A stretch of DNA of 64,000 nucleotides from Thermoanaerobaculia bacterium (GTDB taxonomy: Bacteria > Acidobacteriota > Thermoanaerobaculia > Gp7-AA8), in NCBI GenBank assembly GCA_017883205.1, contig JADGNZ010000034.1, forward strand, positions 1-64,000, given 5' to 3'. Of this stretch, positions 1 through 7,992 are shown piece after piece. The notes beneath the pieces are model-generated. The model was given only the letters and a program-made list of their open reading frames with translations. It did not search any database and had not been told where the DNA came from. Numbering within the stretch: the stretch's first letter is position 1; each line of letters opens with the position of its first letter. A program made the position numbers and the translations under genes.

Positions 1-157
1 GTGGTGGTTGGGGGGCGTTTTCCAAGTCCTGTGGGAAGGCGCGGCCTCATCGCGGCTTTCCATAGGACGTCAGCTTCCATAGCCCGGTCCTCGGGCGGGG
101 GCACGGATCAAGGAACGAGGAATCAGCCGGCTGAATCAGCCGGCTGGGTCGAGAGGG

Positions 158-1375
158 CTATTCTTTGCCGGGCTGTTCGTCGGGCCCGGGTGCGGGGGCG
201 GCAGGTCTAGCTCGATCAAGATGGAGTCGGTGATCGCGGTCAGAGTAGTACCCGAGCTCGAGCTTGCCGAAGCGAATGATCGAGCAGCTGTCGTCGATGG
301 CCTCGAAGGCGATGTGCTCGCCGGCCAGTGCCTCGCTCAGAAAGAACCATTGGCCTTTCCACTTGATCTCACCGCTGCTCCGAACGCTTCGGACCACGCA
401 GGTGGAGGGATACTCGATCTGAGGAAGTCGCTTGGGGTATTGGCGCGGGGAACGCTCGTAGCTTCGCGCAGGTGGTGTCTGATCAAGAGCCTCGTGCGGA
501 CGAATGTGGTTGAATCGATCGACGAACCTGTCGAACTGAACCTGCTGGCGGCGACAGTCTTCTGCAGGCTGGGCACACGCCTCCCGCTTGAGATCTCGAT
601 GCATGCGTTCGAGACGGCCGTTCTGCTGTGGCTTACCTGGTTGGATCAGCTGCGGCTCAATGCCCAGGCGGATCCAACGCACTGACAACTTCGAGAGGCG
701 CTTGACCGAGTTGGACGAGAACGGCGTCCCGTTGTCGGACAGCATGAAATCGGGTAACCCGTATTCGCGGAAGAGCCTCTCGAACACGGGCCAGGAAAGC
801 TCGAGCGAGGTCGCACTCAGAGCCTGACAACCGATGATGTAGCGGCTGAACGAATCGGCCACGGTCAGGGGATAACAATAGCGGCGATCTTTCGTTCGGA
901 AGTGTCCTTTGAAGTCGGTGCTCCATTGCTGGTTGGGACGTTCGATCAGCACTGCCGGCGGCTTTCCCGGATGCTGAAAACGCCGGGGCCGAGGGTGCGG
1001 CACGATCAACCCCGCTCGCTTGATCCATTCGTGAACCACACTGGCCACGGGCCACTGTCGATCGGGCTCGATGTCGTGCAGATAGGCCAGGATCTTTCTG
1101 GCGCCCCAACCATAATCAAGACGAACATCAAGCACGACGGCGATCGTCTCCGGACTGGCCCAGAGCTTGCCGTCGAGCGGCGCGCGCGAGTGATCGGCCA
1201 GCCCTGGCCAACCACTCTCCCCGTGCCGCGCAATCATCTTGTATCCGGTCTTTCGACTCACGCCATGTTCGGCACACAGCGCCAACATCGTCACCTGCCC
1301 GGTTCGCACCCGCAGGTTGTAGTCGAGCATGAACTTCGCTCTTTGATCGGTCACACTTGTAGCTTTCCAAGGCAT
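158..1375 (-). CDS. IS481-family transposase (DDE integrase fold)
   Basis: Predicted transposase of 405 residues. An N-terminal helix-turn-helix region (about 1-60, with ...HGVSRKTGYKMIARH...) is followed by an integrase catalytic core. Candidate acidic residues are in STDFKGHF, in LSDNGTPF and in NGRLERMHRDLK, fitting a D-D-E triad. A C-terminal integrase tail with RPHEALDQTPPARSY follows, typical of IS481 members. Length and order fit an intact enzyme, and no frameshift is visible. It reads away from the double TGTTACCTATG end motif at 1413-1455, the usual arrangement when the promoter lies near one terminus. It is unrelated in function to the genes downstream. Confidence 0.93.
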   Translation of the reverse strand: MPWKATSVTDQRAKFMLDYNLRVRTGQVTMLALCAEHGVSRKTGYKMIARHGESGWPGLADHSRAPLDGKLWASPETIAVVLDVRLDYGWGARKILAYLHDIEPDRQWPVASVVHEWIKRAGLIVPHPRPRRFQHPGKPPAVLIERPNQQWSTDFKGHFRTKDRRYCYPLTVADSFSRYIIGCQALSATSLELSWPVFERLFREYGLPDFMLSDNGTPFSSNSVKRLSKLSVRWIRLGIEPQLIQPGKPQQNGRLERMHRDLKREACAQPAEDCRRQQVQFDRFVDRFNHIRPHEALDQTPPARSYERSPRQYPKRLPQIEYPSTCVVRSVRSSGEIKWKGQWFFLSEALAGEHIAFEAIDDSCSIIRFGKLELGYYSDRDHRLHLDRARPAAPAPGPDEQPGKE

Positions 1376-1412
1376 CGTTGGTCTCCTCGACGCCTCTGAA
1401 CTGGTTCCCGAC

Positions 1413-1455
1413 TGTTACCTATGTTCCCGGGCCGATCTGTTACCTATGTTCCCGG
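1413..1455. repeat. Doubled IS end motif
   Basis: TGTTACCTATGTTCCCGG occurs at 1413-1430 and again at 1438-1455, a 25-bp period. Repeated end motifs of this kind are probable transposase binding sites at the terminus of the IS481-type element. Confidence 0.65.
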
Positions 1456-1464
1456 TCCGTACCC

Positions 1465-1553
1465 GGCCACCTTCTCCCCCACTGAAAAGCGTGGGGGAAA
1501 GGCGCTCGATTGGGAGCGCGGTGCCGGCAATTCCATTGCCAGTGTGAGAAATG
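1465..1553 (+). repeat. Dispersed hairpin repeat G, copy 1
   Basis: The copy contains GGCCACCTTCTCCCCCAC, a short loop and the complementary GTGGGGGA arm, then GGCGCTCGATTGGGAGCG. A second direct copy lies at 1739-1832 and an inverted copy at 50690-50768. The right arm is slightly eroded here (GTGGGGGAAAGGCG). Confidence 0.75.
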
Positions 1554-1738
1554 CGCGCTAGCCGCATTTCTCACACTGTTTTCAGCGACTCCCTCGCGTC
1601 GAGCGAAGCCGGATGAGGGGGGCGTTGCAGGATGGGACAAACACGTTCCTTGCGAGCTTGACCCGTTTGAAAGAGGCATTGCTGCCCGGTGTTTGTGCAA
1701 CGTTGACGCGACAGTCAAACGCCCCCTCATCCGTCCTT

Positions 1739-1832
1739 CGGCCACCTTCTCCCCCACTGAAAAGCGTGGGGGAGAAGGCGCTCGATTGGGAGCGCGGTGC
1801 CAGCAATTCCACTGCAAGTGTAAGAAATGCAA
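1739..1832 (+). repeat. Dispersed hairpin repeat G, copy 2
   Basis: Near-identical direct copy of the repeat at 1465-1553. It has a perfect 13-bp stem CCTTCTCCCCCAC / GTGGGGGAGAAGG and is preceded by CCCCTCATCCGTCCTTCGG, which is also present in the inverted copy at 50690-50768. Confidence 0.8.
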
Positions 1833-2115
1833 AGTAGCCCCTCAACCGCACCAATCGGGGGATCCTTCGACCGTCCTTCGCCGCCGATGTCCGACGGTTG
1901 CGAGTGCAGCGAATCTTGCGGCGGCTTCGGCGGCTCAGCGCTTGGATGACTGATGCGTACCGGACGGCGCGTGCCTTCCTGCTACTCTCCTCTCCTTCGC
2001 TCCGAAGGTACAGCTGCGTCTCACGACCAGCCCTCTTCTTAACGATCGATGAAGGAGCGTAGAACGGTGCAGGAGCACCTATAAGGATGACAGCGACTCC
2101 CTAAACGGACCTCTG

Positions 2116-2121
2116 TAGAAT
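2116..2121 (+). promoter_or_regulatory. -10 box TAGAAT of a leaderless gene
   Basis: TAGAAT ends 7 nt before the ATG at 2129 and there is no Shine-Dalgarno, so transcription probably starts at or next to the start codon. Confidence 0.5.
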
Positions 2122-2128
2122 GGTGCCG

Positions 2129-2542
2129 ATGTCGACCCTCTCTCCACCCAAGGCTCCGCCGATTCCGGACTGGAGCCGTTTGGTCGGCGATTCCATCGTC
2201 CAGCACGGCCCCTGGCACACGTATCTGAAGCTGGTGGAAGCACGCGGACGCTATCCCGATGACCTCTCACGCCTCGGCTATACGGAGATTCTGCGAAACA
2301 TGATCGTGCGCGACTTTCTCCACAATCCGAAGGGGATGCAGGCCATGCCGAAGCTGACGCCGGAGTTCCTGTCGAACTTCGACCGCTTCAATCTGACCGC
2401 CCAGGAGGGCTATCTGGTGTCACTCATCGATGGCCGGCTCGACCTGCAGAAGCTGCTGCTTCTCAGCCCGTTCGATCACTTCACGACGCTGTTCAATCTC
2501 GCCAAGCTCCAGCACGAGCGCGCGATCACGGTGCCCCAATGA
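2129..2542 (+). CDS. Small helical protein with DUF4388-tail-like module
   Basis: A 137-residue soluble protein of unknown function. Its C-terminal third (LVSLIDGRLDLQKLLLLS...) has the S-x-I-D-G-x-x-x-x-x-x-L-L pattern of the small helical module at the end of DUF4388/PATAN-type signalling proteins of Acidobacteria and Deltaproteobacteria. That resemblance is by eye only. I chose the ATG at 2129 rather than 2120 because the TAGAAT at 2116-2121 would overlap the earlier codon. The stop overlaps the start of the histidine kinase (ATGA), so the two are translationally coupled. This makes it a likely partner or upstream input of the kinase. Confidence 0.8.
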   Translation: MSTLSPPKAPPIPDWSRLVGDSIVQHGPWHTYLKLVEARGRYPDDLSRLGYTEILRNMIVRDFLHNPKGMQAMPKLTPEFLSNFDRFNLTAQEGYLVSLIDGRLDLQKLLLLSPFDHFTTLFNLAKLQHERAITVPQ

Positions 2543-3582
2543 GCGCGAATAGCGGCAAGTACCCGATCTCCGAGCGTCTCAAGACGCCGATCGCGATCAT
2601 CAACGAGCGCGGTGCGGTGGAGTGGAGCAACGCGGCCTTCGAAGCGACGTTCGGCGACGACGCCGGCAATTGGCTGACAGAGGCCTCACGGGCGGTGGCC
2701 GGGGAAAGCGGCTGGCTGCAGGGCTTTTTCCTCGATGCCGATGAGCTTCGATCGATCGACGTCGACATCGAAGGCTGCACGTACCGCATCGACAAGATCA
2801 TGCATGTCGACGACTACGACACGCCTTCCGTCGCGCTCTGGTTCGAGGATGTGACGCGGCAGCGCGAAGCCGAGCAGGCCAAGTCGGACTTCACCGCCCA
2901 GATCGTTCACGATCTTCGCGGTCCCCTCTCCGGCATTCAGGGCACGCTGGAATTCGTGCTTTCGCAGGAAGGAACGAAGCTCGATTCGCTCAACGCGGAT
3001 CTGCTTGCCGAGGCCAAGCGCGAGTCCGAACGGATGATGGGGCTGATCAACGAGATCATGGATTTCTCCAAGATCCAGTCCGGCAGTTTCGCTGTCGAGC
3101 AGGAGCCGGTGCGCGTCGCCGGTCTGCTCAAACGCGCCGTGCGCAGCCTGCAAAGCGTGGCCTCCCGAGACGAAGTCTTCCTCCTTTCCGCACACGGCCG
3201 CGACATCCCGCAGATCATCGGCAGCGTGGAGAAACTGACACAGGCGGTGATCAACCTGATCTCCAACTCCCTGAAGTTCACGCCAAAGAAGGGGCTGATC
3301 TCCGTCGGCGCGCAGATCCTGCGCAAAGGGGACGTGGCCGAGGCAATCGTGATCACGGTGACCGACAGCGGCATGGGCATCAAGGCCACCGAGCTGCAGC
3401 AGATCTGGGACAAGTACAAACAGAGCGGCAACAAGTCGCTTCGCGGCGGCGGCGGCACCGGCCTCGGACTCTACATCGTCAAGCAGGTGGTCGAAGCCCA
3501 CGGCGGCGAAGTGACGGTAGCCTCGGTCGAGGGCGTCGGAACGAGCATGGTCCTGAAGCTGCCGGTGAAGCGGGCGGCGTAA
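2539..3582 (+). CDS. PAS-domain sensor histidine kinase
   Basis: Cytoplasmic two-component kinase of 347 residues with no membrane segment. A PAS-like region covers about residues 10-107. The HisKA helix follows, with the phospho-acceptor His in QIVHDLRGPL (about 124). Then comes an HATPase domain with N box (VINLISNSLKF), G1 box (DSGMGI) and G2 box (GGGTGLGLYIVKQ). All catalytic boxes are intact. No response regulator gene is adjacent, so its partner is elsewhere or is reached through the coupled 137-residue protein upstream. The start overlaps the upstream stop by ATGA, which fixes it. Confidence 0.93.
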   Translation: MSANSGKYPISERLKTPIAIINERGAVEWSNAAFEATFGDDAGNWLTEASRAVAGESGWLQGFFLDADELRSIDVDIEGCTYRIDKIMHVDDYDTPSVALWFEDVTRQREAEQAKSDFTAQIVHDLRGPLSGIQGTLEFVLSQEGTKLDSLNADLLAEAKRESERMMGLINEIMDFSKIQSGSFAVEQEPVRVAGLLKRAVRSLQSVASRDEVFLLSAHGRDIPQIIGSVEKLTQAVINLISNSLKFTPKKGLISVGAQILRKGDVAEAIVITVTDSGMGIKATELQQIWDKYKQSGNKSLRGGGGTGLGLYIVKQVVEAHGGEVTVASVEGVGTSMVLKLPVKRAA

Positions 3583-3583
3583 G

Positions 3584-3700
3584 ATGGCTCGTCAACGAAC
3601 CAAGCGTCAGAAAGATCTGACCGACATCGGACGATTGATCGAAGCGTATCCCCAACTTCGCGAGCGCGTACCACGTGAAGTCCTCGACCGTCTGGTCTGA
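3584..3700 (+). CDS. Possible 38-residue basic small protein
   Basis: An ATG one base after the kinase stop opens a 39-codon frame ending TGA at 3698-3700. The product is basic at its N-terminus (MARQRTKRQK) and then predicted helical (LTDIGRLIEAYPQLRERV). The tight spacing suggests it is the last gene of the kinase unit. There is no separate Shine-Dalgarno, and I recognise no family. It could also be chance. Confidence 0.35.
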   Translation: MARQRTKRQKDLTDIGRLIEAYPQLRERVPREVLDRLV

Positions 3701-3780
3701 ACCCGTGGCTGCGGCTGCGTCGTGAGTGTCCTTTTTCGGAGACAACCGGAGCAAAACGCTTCAGAGCAGGACCAGAATCT

Positions 3781-4242
3781 TCTCTTGGCGGACCAAAACT
3801 TTCTCTTCGTGGAGTGAAACTTTCTCTCCGTGGAGCAAAACTTTCTCTAGGTTGGAGAGAACTTTCTTTAGGCCGGAGAGAATTTTCTCTAGGTCGGAAA
3901 GAATTTTCTCTAGGTCGGAAAGAATTTTCTCTAGGTTGGAGAGAACTTTCTCTAGGTCGGAAAGAACTTTCTTTAGGTTGGAGAGAACTTTCTTTAGCCC
4001 GGAGAGAATTTTCTCTAGGTTGGAGAGAACTTTCTCTAGGTCGGAAAGAACTTTCTTTAGGTTGGAGAGAACTTTCTTTAGCCCGGAGAGAAGTTTCTCT
4101 AGGTTGGAGAGAACTTTCTCTAGGTCGGAGAGAACTTTCTCTAGGTCGGAGAGAACTTTCTCTAGGTCGGAAAGAACTTTCTTTAGGTTGGAAAGAACTT
4201 TCTCTAGTCTGGAAAGAACTTTCTCCAGGTGGAGTGAAACTC
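3781..4242. repeat. 21-bp tandem array, 22 units
   Basis: Exactly 22 imperfect units of 21 bp, consensus TCTCTAGGTCGGAGAGAACT plus T, run from 3781 to 4242. The outer units are the most diverged. Each unit contains the dyad AGAGAA-CT-TTCTCT. The period is a multiple of three, so long open frames appear on both strands (for example 3726-4319 plus and 3471-4262 minus). They encode monotonous heptads (RPRESSL type). I regard them as by-products. The array lies between two convergent genes, the kinase and aroB. Confidence 0.95.
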
Positions 4243-4290
4243 TCCGTCCGAGGAGCAGACAAACAAGAGCAAGTCCCCTGTCCCTATCTC

Positions 4291-4323
4291 CAGCTTCGCG
4301 TCTTCGCGTCTTCGCGTGAAACC
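4291..4323 (+). repeat. Half-copy of hairpin family E
   Basis: The stretch contains CTTCGCGTCTTCGCGTCTTCG then CGTGAAACC. It resembles one arm of the complete hairpin at 7993-8070 (CTCCGCGTCTCCGCGTGAAA). The opposite arm is missing. Confidence 0.5.
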
Positions 4324-4326
4324 TGA

Positions 4327-5379
4327 TTACCGAACTTCACCGAGGACCGCGTCGACGCCGAACGCGATCTCCGCTTCGGTGATGTCCGAGAAGACCTCGC
4401 ACGTTCCGATGGCCCGGGGGAAGACCATGACGCGCTGGCTTCCGGTGTTCTTCTTGTCGTGCTCGGCCGCCGCCAGGATGGCATCGCGGTCGATGTCTGC
4501 AGGTATTGGCGTCGGATTCCAGGCGCGGATGACGCGGTCGATCCTTCCGGCGACGTTGCGCTCGATCAGCCCACGCTGCACGGCGATCGCGTTTGCACCG
4601 ATCATTCCCCACGCCACCGCTTCGCCGTGGGTGAGATGGCGGTAGTCGAGGGCGGCTTCGATTCCGTGGCCGATCGTATGACCGTAGTTGAGCAGGCGGC
4701 GCAGATCGGCTTCGCGCTCATCGGCGGAAACGATCTCTGCTTTCACCTGAATCGCTTTGCGCACCACTTCGTCGACGTCGATGCGCGGCGGCGATTCGAG
4801 CATCTCGAAGAGTGAGGCATCGCCGATTACGCCCCCTTTCAGCGCTTCGAAGAGGCCGCTGAGCATCTCGCGGCGCGGCAGCGAGTCGAGCGTGGAGAGA
4901 TCCGAGATCACCGCCCGCGGCGGAAAGAAGCTGCCGATGAGGTTCTTCCCGCTGGCGTGATTGACAGCGACCTTCCCGCCTAGGGCGCTGTCGACCTGCG
5001 CAAGGAGCGTGGTCGGAATGTGCACGAGGTCGATGCCGCGCAGGAAGATCGATGCCGCGAAGCCCGCCGTGTCCCCCACCATCCCCCCGCCCACCACCAC
5101 CGCCATCGAATCCCGTTTCGCTCCGCGGGCCAGAAGCTGCGTGACGATGTCGTTCACGGTGGTGAGGTTCTTGTGCGACTCCCCTTCCTCGATCTCGATC
5201 ACGTCTGCATCGAGCGATGCAGCAATCCGCTCACCGAATCGATCACGCAGCGGCGCCGACGTGATGACGAAGATGCGGCCGCGCGCATGGATGAGGGATG
5301 CAATCTCGCCGAGGAGATCGCGCCCGGCGTAGACGGGATAGGAGGCCGAGGCCTGGCGGATGGTGATGAAGGGAGTCAT
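4327..5379 (-). CDS. aroB: 3-dehydroquinate synthase
   Basis: Shikimate-pathway enzyme converting DAHP to 3-dehydroquinate, NAD- and metal-dependent, cytosolic. At 350 residues it is full length. The glycine-rich nucleotide region VVVGGGMVGDTAGFAAS (about 94-112), the substrate lysine segment LGGKVAVNHASGKNLIG and the metal ligands in GLFEALKGGV, HTIGHGIE and HGEAVAWGM are all present. It is the last gene of a minus-strand run after the gamma-carbonic anhydrase-like gene and aspS, but 240 bp of repeats separate it from aspS, so it may have its own promoter. The next pathway partner in the window is aroF at 47632. Confidence 0.97.
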   Translation of the reverse strand: MTPFITIRQASASYPVYAGRDLLGEIASLIHARGRIFVITSAPLRDRFGERIAASLDADVIEIEEGESHKNLTTVNDIVTQLLARGAKRDSMAVVVGGGMVGDTAGFAASIFLRGIDLVHIPTTLLAQVDSALGGKVAVNHASGKNLIGSFFPPRAVISDLSTLDSLPRREMLSGLFEALKGGVIGDASLFEMLESPPRIDVDEVVRKAIQVKAEIVSADEREADLRRLLNYGHTIGHGIEAALDYRHLTHGEAVAWGMIGANAIAVQRGLIERNVAGRIDRVIRAWNPTPIPADIDRDAILAAAEHDKKNTGSQRVMVFPRAIGTCEVFSDITEAEIAFGVDAVLGEVR

Positions 5380-5384
5380 TTGTT

Positions 5385-5631
5385 CGAAGGATGAAGGATG
5401 AGGGATGAAGTGGCAATAGATCGCTCGGGTCTCGGAATAGCGAGCGCGGAGTGTAACGGTTGCGGAGTGCTGGTCTGACGCGCGTTTGTGGTGGGTCGCC
5501 GCCGGGCCGGCGGCGGTACAGCCGTCGAGCCGACGGCGCTACGCTACTTTCATCTCAGAGCAAGGATGAAGGATGAATACCCCGGATGAGCGTTCATCCT
5601 TCATCCTTCATCATTCACCATTCATCCTTTG
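5385..5631. repeat. Hairpin family C (AAGGATGAAGG), with a REP inside
   Basis: The arm AAGGATGAAGGATGAGGGATG lies at about 5387-5407. A hairpin of AAGGATGAAGGATGAA against TTCATCCTTCATCCTTCATC lies at 5562-5620. Between them is a GTAG-headed REP (5495-5549), which looks inserted into the C element. The region separates aroB from aspS. From 5411 to 5494 I see nothing else. Confidence 0.75.
5495..5549 (-). repeat. REP element F1 (GTAG head, two palindromes)
   Basis: Read on the minus strand it runs GTAGC-GTAGCG, palindrome GCCGTCGGCTCGACGGC, TGTACC, palindrome GCCGCCGGCCCGGCGGC. It is almost identical to the REP upstream of the RAYT gene at 62203-62287, in the opposite orientation. Confidence 0.85.
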
Positions 5632-7364
5632 ATTCCGATCCCCAACTCTCCCAACTGTTTCTCGTCCACGCGTCCCGGCGCCTCGCTCATGAGGTCCTGC
5701 GCGCGCGCGGTTTTCGGGAAGGCGATCACTTCGCGCAGCGATTCGGCGCGGGCCATCAGCATGACCATGCGGTCGAAGCCGAGGGCGACGCCGCCGTGCG
5801 GAGGGGCGCCGTAGCGGAAGGCTTCGAGGAGGAAACCGAAGCGCTCGCGCGCTTCGTCGTCCGTGATGCCGAGGGCGCGGAACATGCGCGATTGGAGCTC
5901 CGGCGTGTTGATGCGGATCGAACCGCCGCCAAGCTCCATGCCGTTCATGACCACGTCGTACGCGCGCGCCAGCGTGGCGCCGGGATCGCTCTCGACCTTG
6001 TCCGCGTCGGCAAGGCGCGGCGAGGTGAATGGATGATGACGCGCGAAGAAACGTCCGCTCTCCTCGTCCCACTCGAACAGGGGGAAGTCGATGACCCAGA
6101 GGAAGTCCCAGCGATCGGCGGGGATCAGTCCCTGATCTTTGGCAACGCGAAGGCGCAGGGATCCGAGGACGTCCCACACGCGCGTCGTCTTTCCGGCGAC
6201 GATGAGAGCCATGTCGCCTTCGTTCGCTTGCAGTGCGTCGCGCACGGATTCGAATGCGGCATCATCGAGGAACTTCTTGATCGACGATCCACGCTGCGCA
6301 TCGAACTTGATCCAGACGAGGCCGGATGCGCCGAGCTTCTTCGCCTCTTCGGTCAAGTCATCGATACGTTTTCGTGAGAGTGCCGCGCCGCCAGGGACGA
6401 CAATCCCGCGTACGGTCTCGGCCTCGCGGAACGGGACGAACTCGAGTTGCCTCGCCGCGGCAGTGATGTCGATCAGCTCCATCCCGAAGCGCGTATCGGG
6501 CCGGTCGATCCCGAAACGTTCCATCGCTTCCTGCCAGCGCATGCGCGGGAACGGCGTCGTGATCGGAATACCTGCCAGTGGGAAGACCTCCGCGAACATC
6601 CCTTCGATGAGCCCGAAGACGAACTCTTCGTCGATGAACGAGGCTTCGATGTCGATCTGCGTGAACTCCGGCTGACGGTCGCGGCGAAGGTCTTCGTCGC
6701 GGAAGCAGCGCGCGATCTGGTAGTAGCGATCGAGACCACCGACCATGAGCAACTGCTTGAAGATCTGCGGCGACTGCGGCAACGCGTAGAAGTTTCCTTT
6801 GCTGACGCGGCTGGGCACGAGGTAGTCGCGCGCCCCTTCGGGCGTCGACTTCGTCAGGATCGGTGTCTCGATCTCGAGGAAGCCCTGCCGGTGCATGTAG
6901 TCGCGGACGCCGTGCGCGATGCGGTCGCGCAGGATCAGGTTGCGCGTCAGCAGCGGACGCCGCAGGTCGAGGTAGCGATACTTGAGGCGAAGATCTTCGG
7001 CCGCGTCGACCTCGTCGTCGATCGGAAACGGCGGCGTCTCGGAGCGGCTGAGAAGCTCGATCGACGATGCGATCAGCTCCACCTCGCCAGTCGGCATCTT
7101 CGGATTCTTCGTCTGCTCGGAGCGTTCACGCACCTCGCCCGCAATGCGGACGACGTATTCGGAGCGCAGCTCTTTGGCGGCAGCGAGCAGCTCTTCGCTC
7201 GCCCCTTTGGATCGATCGACGACCACCTGCACGATGCCGCTGCGGTCGCGAACGTCGATGAACACGAGCTCGCCGAAGTCGCGATGCTTCTGCACCCATC
7301 CAGCGATTGTCGCCGCCTGATTTGCGTGTTGTTTGTCGAGTGTGCCTGCGTAGGTTCTGGTCAT
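5622..7364 (-). CDS. aspS: Aspartyl-tRNA synthetase
   Basis: Class II aminoacyl-tRNA synthetase charging tRNA-Asp, perhaps also tRNA-Asn in species lacking AsnRS. The N-terminal OB anticodon-binding domain (about 10-110, HRDFGELVFIDVRDRSG) precedes the catalytic core with motif 2 (FRDEDLRRDRQPEFTQID) and motif 3 (GVALGFDRMVMLMA). The long GAD insertion of the bacterial type is present. In-frame ATGs at 7388, 7373 and 7364 are possible starts. I chose 7364 (MTRTYAGTL), because the upstream extension MIHPS... is translated family C repeat DNA. Transcribed after the gamma-carbonic anhydrase-like gene. Confidence 0.97.
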   Translation of the reverse strand: MTRTYAGTLDKQHANQAATIAGWVQKHRDFGELVFIDVRDRSGIVQVVVDRSKGASEELLAAAKELRSEYVVRIAGEVRERSEQTKNPKMPTGEVELIASSIELLSRSETPPFPIDDEVDAAEDLRLKYRYLDLRRPLLTRNLILRDRIAHGVRDYMHRQGFLEIETPILTKSTPEGARDYLVPSRVSKGNFYALPQSPQIFKQLLMVGGLDRYYQIARCFRDEDLRRDRQPEFTQIDIEASFIDEEFVFGLIEGMFAEVFPLAGIPITTPFPRMRWQEAMERFGIDRPDTRFGMELIDITAAARQLEFVPFREAETVRGIVVPGGAALSRKRIDDLTEEAKKLGASGLVWIKFDAQRGSSIKKFLDDAAFESVRDALQANEGDMALIVAGKTTRVWDVLGSLRLRVAKDQGLIPADRWDFLWVIDFPLFEWDEESGRFFARHHPFTSPRLADADKVESDPGATLARAYDVVMNGMELGGGSIRINTPELQSRMFRALGITDDEARERFGFLLEAFRYGAPPHGGVALGFDRMVMLMARAESLREVIAFPKTARAQDLMSEAPGRVDEKQLGELGIGIKG

Positions 7365-7374
7365 GGTTCTCATT

Positions 7375-7475
7375 GAAGGATGAATCATGAAGGATGAAGG
7401 ATGAAATCAAACCATTCATCCTTCATCCTTCCGCCTTCATCCTTTCAACTCATCCTTCTGGATCATCCTTTCAAG
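7375..7475. repeat. Hairpin family C, copy 2
   Basis: GAAGGATGAAGGATGAA (7390-7406 region) faces CATTCATCCTTCATCCTTCC and two further CATCCTT units up to 7472. It fills the gap between the carbonic anhydrase-like gene and aspS and supplies spurious ATG codons to the aspS 5' end. Confidence 0.75.
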
Positions 7476-7975
7476 TACGCGTCTTTATATCCCACGTAGT
7501 TTCTCCACGACTGCTCGAGCCGGGCGATTTCATCGATGCGCAAGTCCCGCTTCACCTTCGCCGGAACGCCCACTGCGAGCGTGCGCGGCGGGATCTCCAT
7601 CCCCTCGCTCACCAGCGCGCCGGCGCCGATGAGGGCGAGCTCGCCGACGCGCGCGCCGTCGAGTACACGCGAGCCCATGCCGATCAGAGCACCGCGCGCG
7701 ATCGCGCATCCATGCACGATTGCCCCATGCCCGATCGTCACCTCCTCGGCGATCTGGATCGGATGCGTATCGTTCGTCACGTGCAGCACGCAGTTGTCCT
7801 GAATGTTCGTCCGCGCGCCGATGCGGATCGAATGAACGTCCCCGCGAATGACGGCGCCATACCAGATCGAACAGTCATCGCCGAGGACGACGTCGCCGAT
7901 GAGCGTGGCGTTTTCAGCGATGAAGACGCGCGCACCGAGGCGGGGGGATTTGCCCTCGTAGGGGCGGAGAATCAT
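7463..7975 (-). CDS. Gamma-carbonic anhydrase-like hexapeptide protein
   Basis: A left-handed beta-helix protein of 170 residues, YrdA/PaaY/CaiE type, with repeated hexapeptides (IGDVVLGDDCSIWYGAVIRG, VRI/IRIGARTNIQDNCVLH). The Zn ligand histidines of gamma carbonic anhydrases can be placed at LHVT, TIGHGAIVHG. These proteins form trimers and bind zinc or iron. Hydration of CO2 is not certain for this branch. The C-terminal helix (ARLEQSWRNYVGYKDAYL) is typical. The start follows TAAAGT at a leaderless-like distance. It probably heads the aspS unit. Confidence 0.92.
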   Translation of the reverse strand: MILRPYEGKSPRLGARVFIAENATLIGDVVLGDDCSIWYGAVIRGDVHSIRIGARTNIQDNCVLHVTNDTHPIQIAEEVTIGHGAIVHGCAIARGALIGMGSRVLDGARVGELALIGAGALVSEGMEIPPRTLAVGVPAKVKRDLRIDEIARLEQSWRNYVGYKDAYLKG

Positions 7976-7992
7976 GGTGTTGACTTTATCTC

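Larger units (their letters stand above)
1..1457 (-). mobile_element. IS481-type insertion sequence, left end not in view
   Basis: The element contains one minus-strand transposase gene. Its transposase-proximal end is marked by two copies of TGTTACCTATGTTCCCGG at 1413-1430 and 1438-1455. I could not find the matching inverted terminus between position 1 and the transposase stop, so the other end probably lies before the window, and the start given here is only the window edge. A 13-bp direct duplication (AATCAGCCGGCTG) sits at 121-146 just past the transposase stop. The outer side of the visible end abuts a dispersed hairpin repeat, suggesting insertion into or beside a repeat copy. Confidence 0.6.
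1464..2115. other. Gene-free gap filled with repeats
   Basis: About 650 bp without a convincing gene lie between the IS end and the promoter of the next gene. It holds two direct copies of a dispersed hairpin repeat (1465-1553 and 1739-1832). It also holds a near-perfect 15-bp stem (AGTGTGAGAAATGCG / CGCATTTCTCACACT, 1541-1577) and an inverted remnant GCCGGATGAGGGGGGCGTT near 1609-1628. The open frames across it arise from the repeats. From 1833 to 2115 I see nothing I can name. Confidence 0.6.

Noticed and set aside
1440-1953. Open frames in the repeat-filled gap after the IS
   Set aside because: Made of the two family G repeat copies and their hairpins, with no family resemblance and no start signals.
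3471-4326. Long open frames on both strands over the 21-bp array
   Set aside because: The period is divisible by three, so any stop-free unit yields open frames on both strands. The products are monotonous heptads and one frame overlaps the kinase. No Shine-Dalgarno or leaderless -10 is present.
6447-7376. 309-codon plus-strand frame antisense to aspS
   Set aside because: High-GC shadow frame. The minus-strand aspS is unmistakable.
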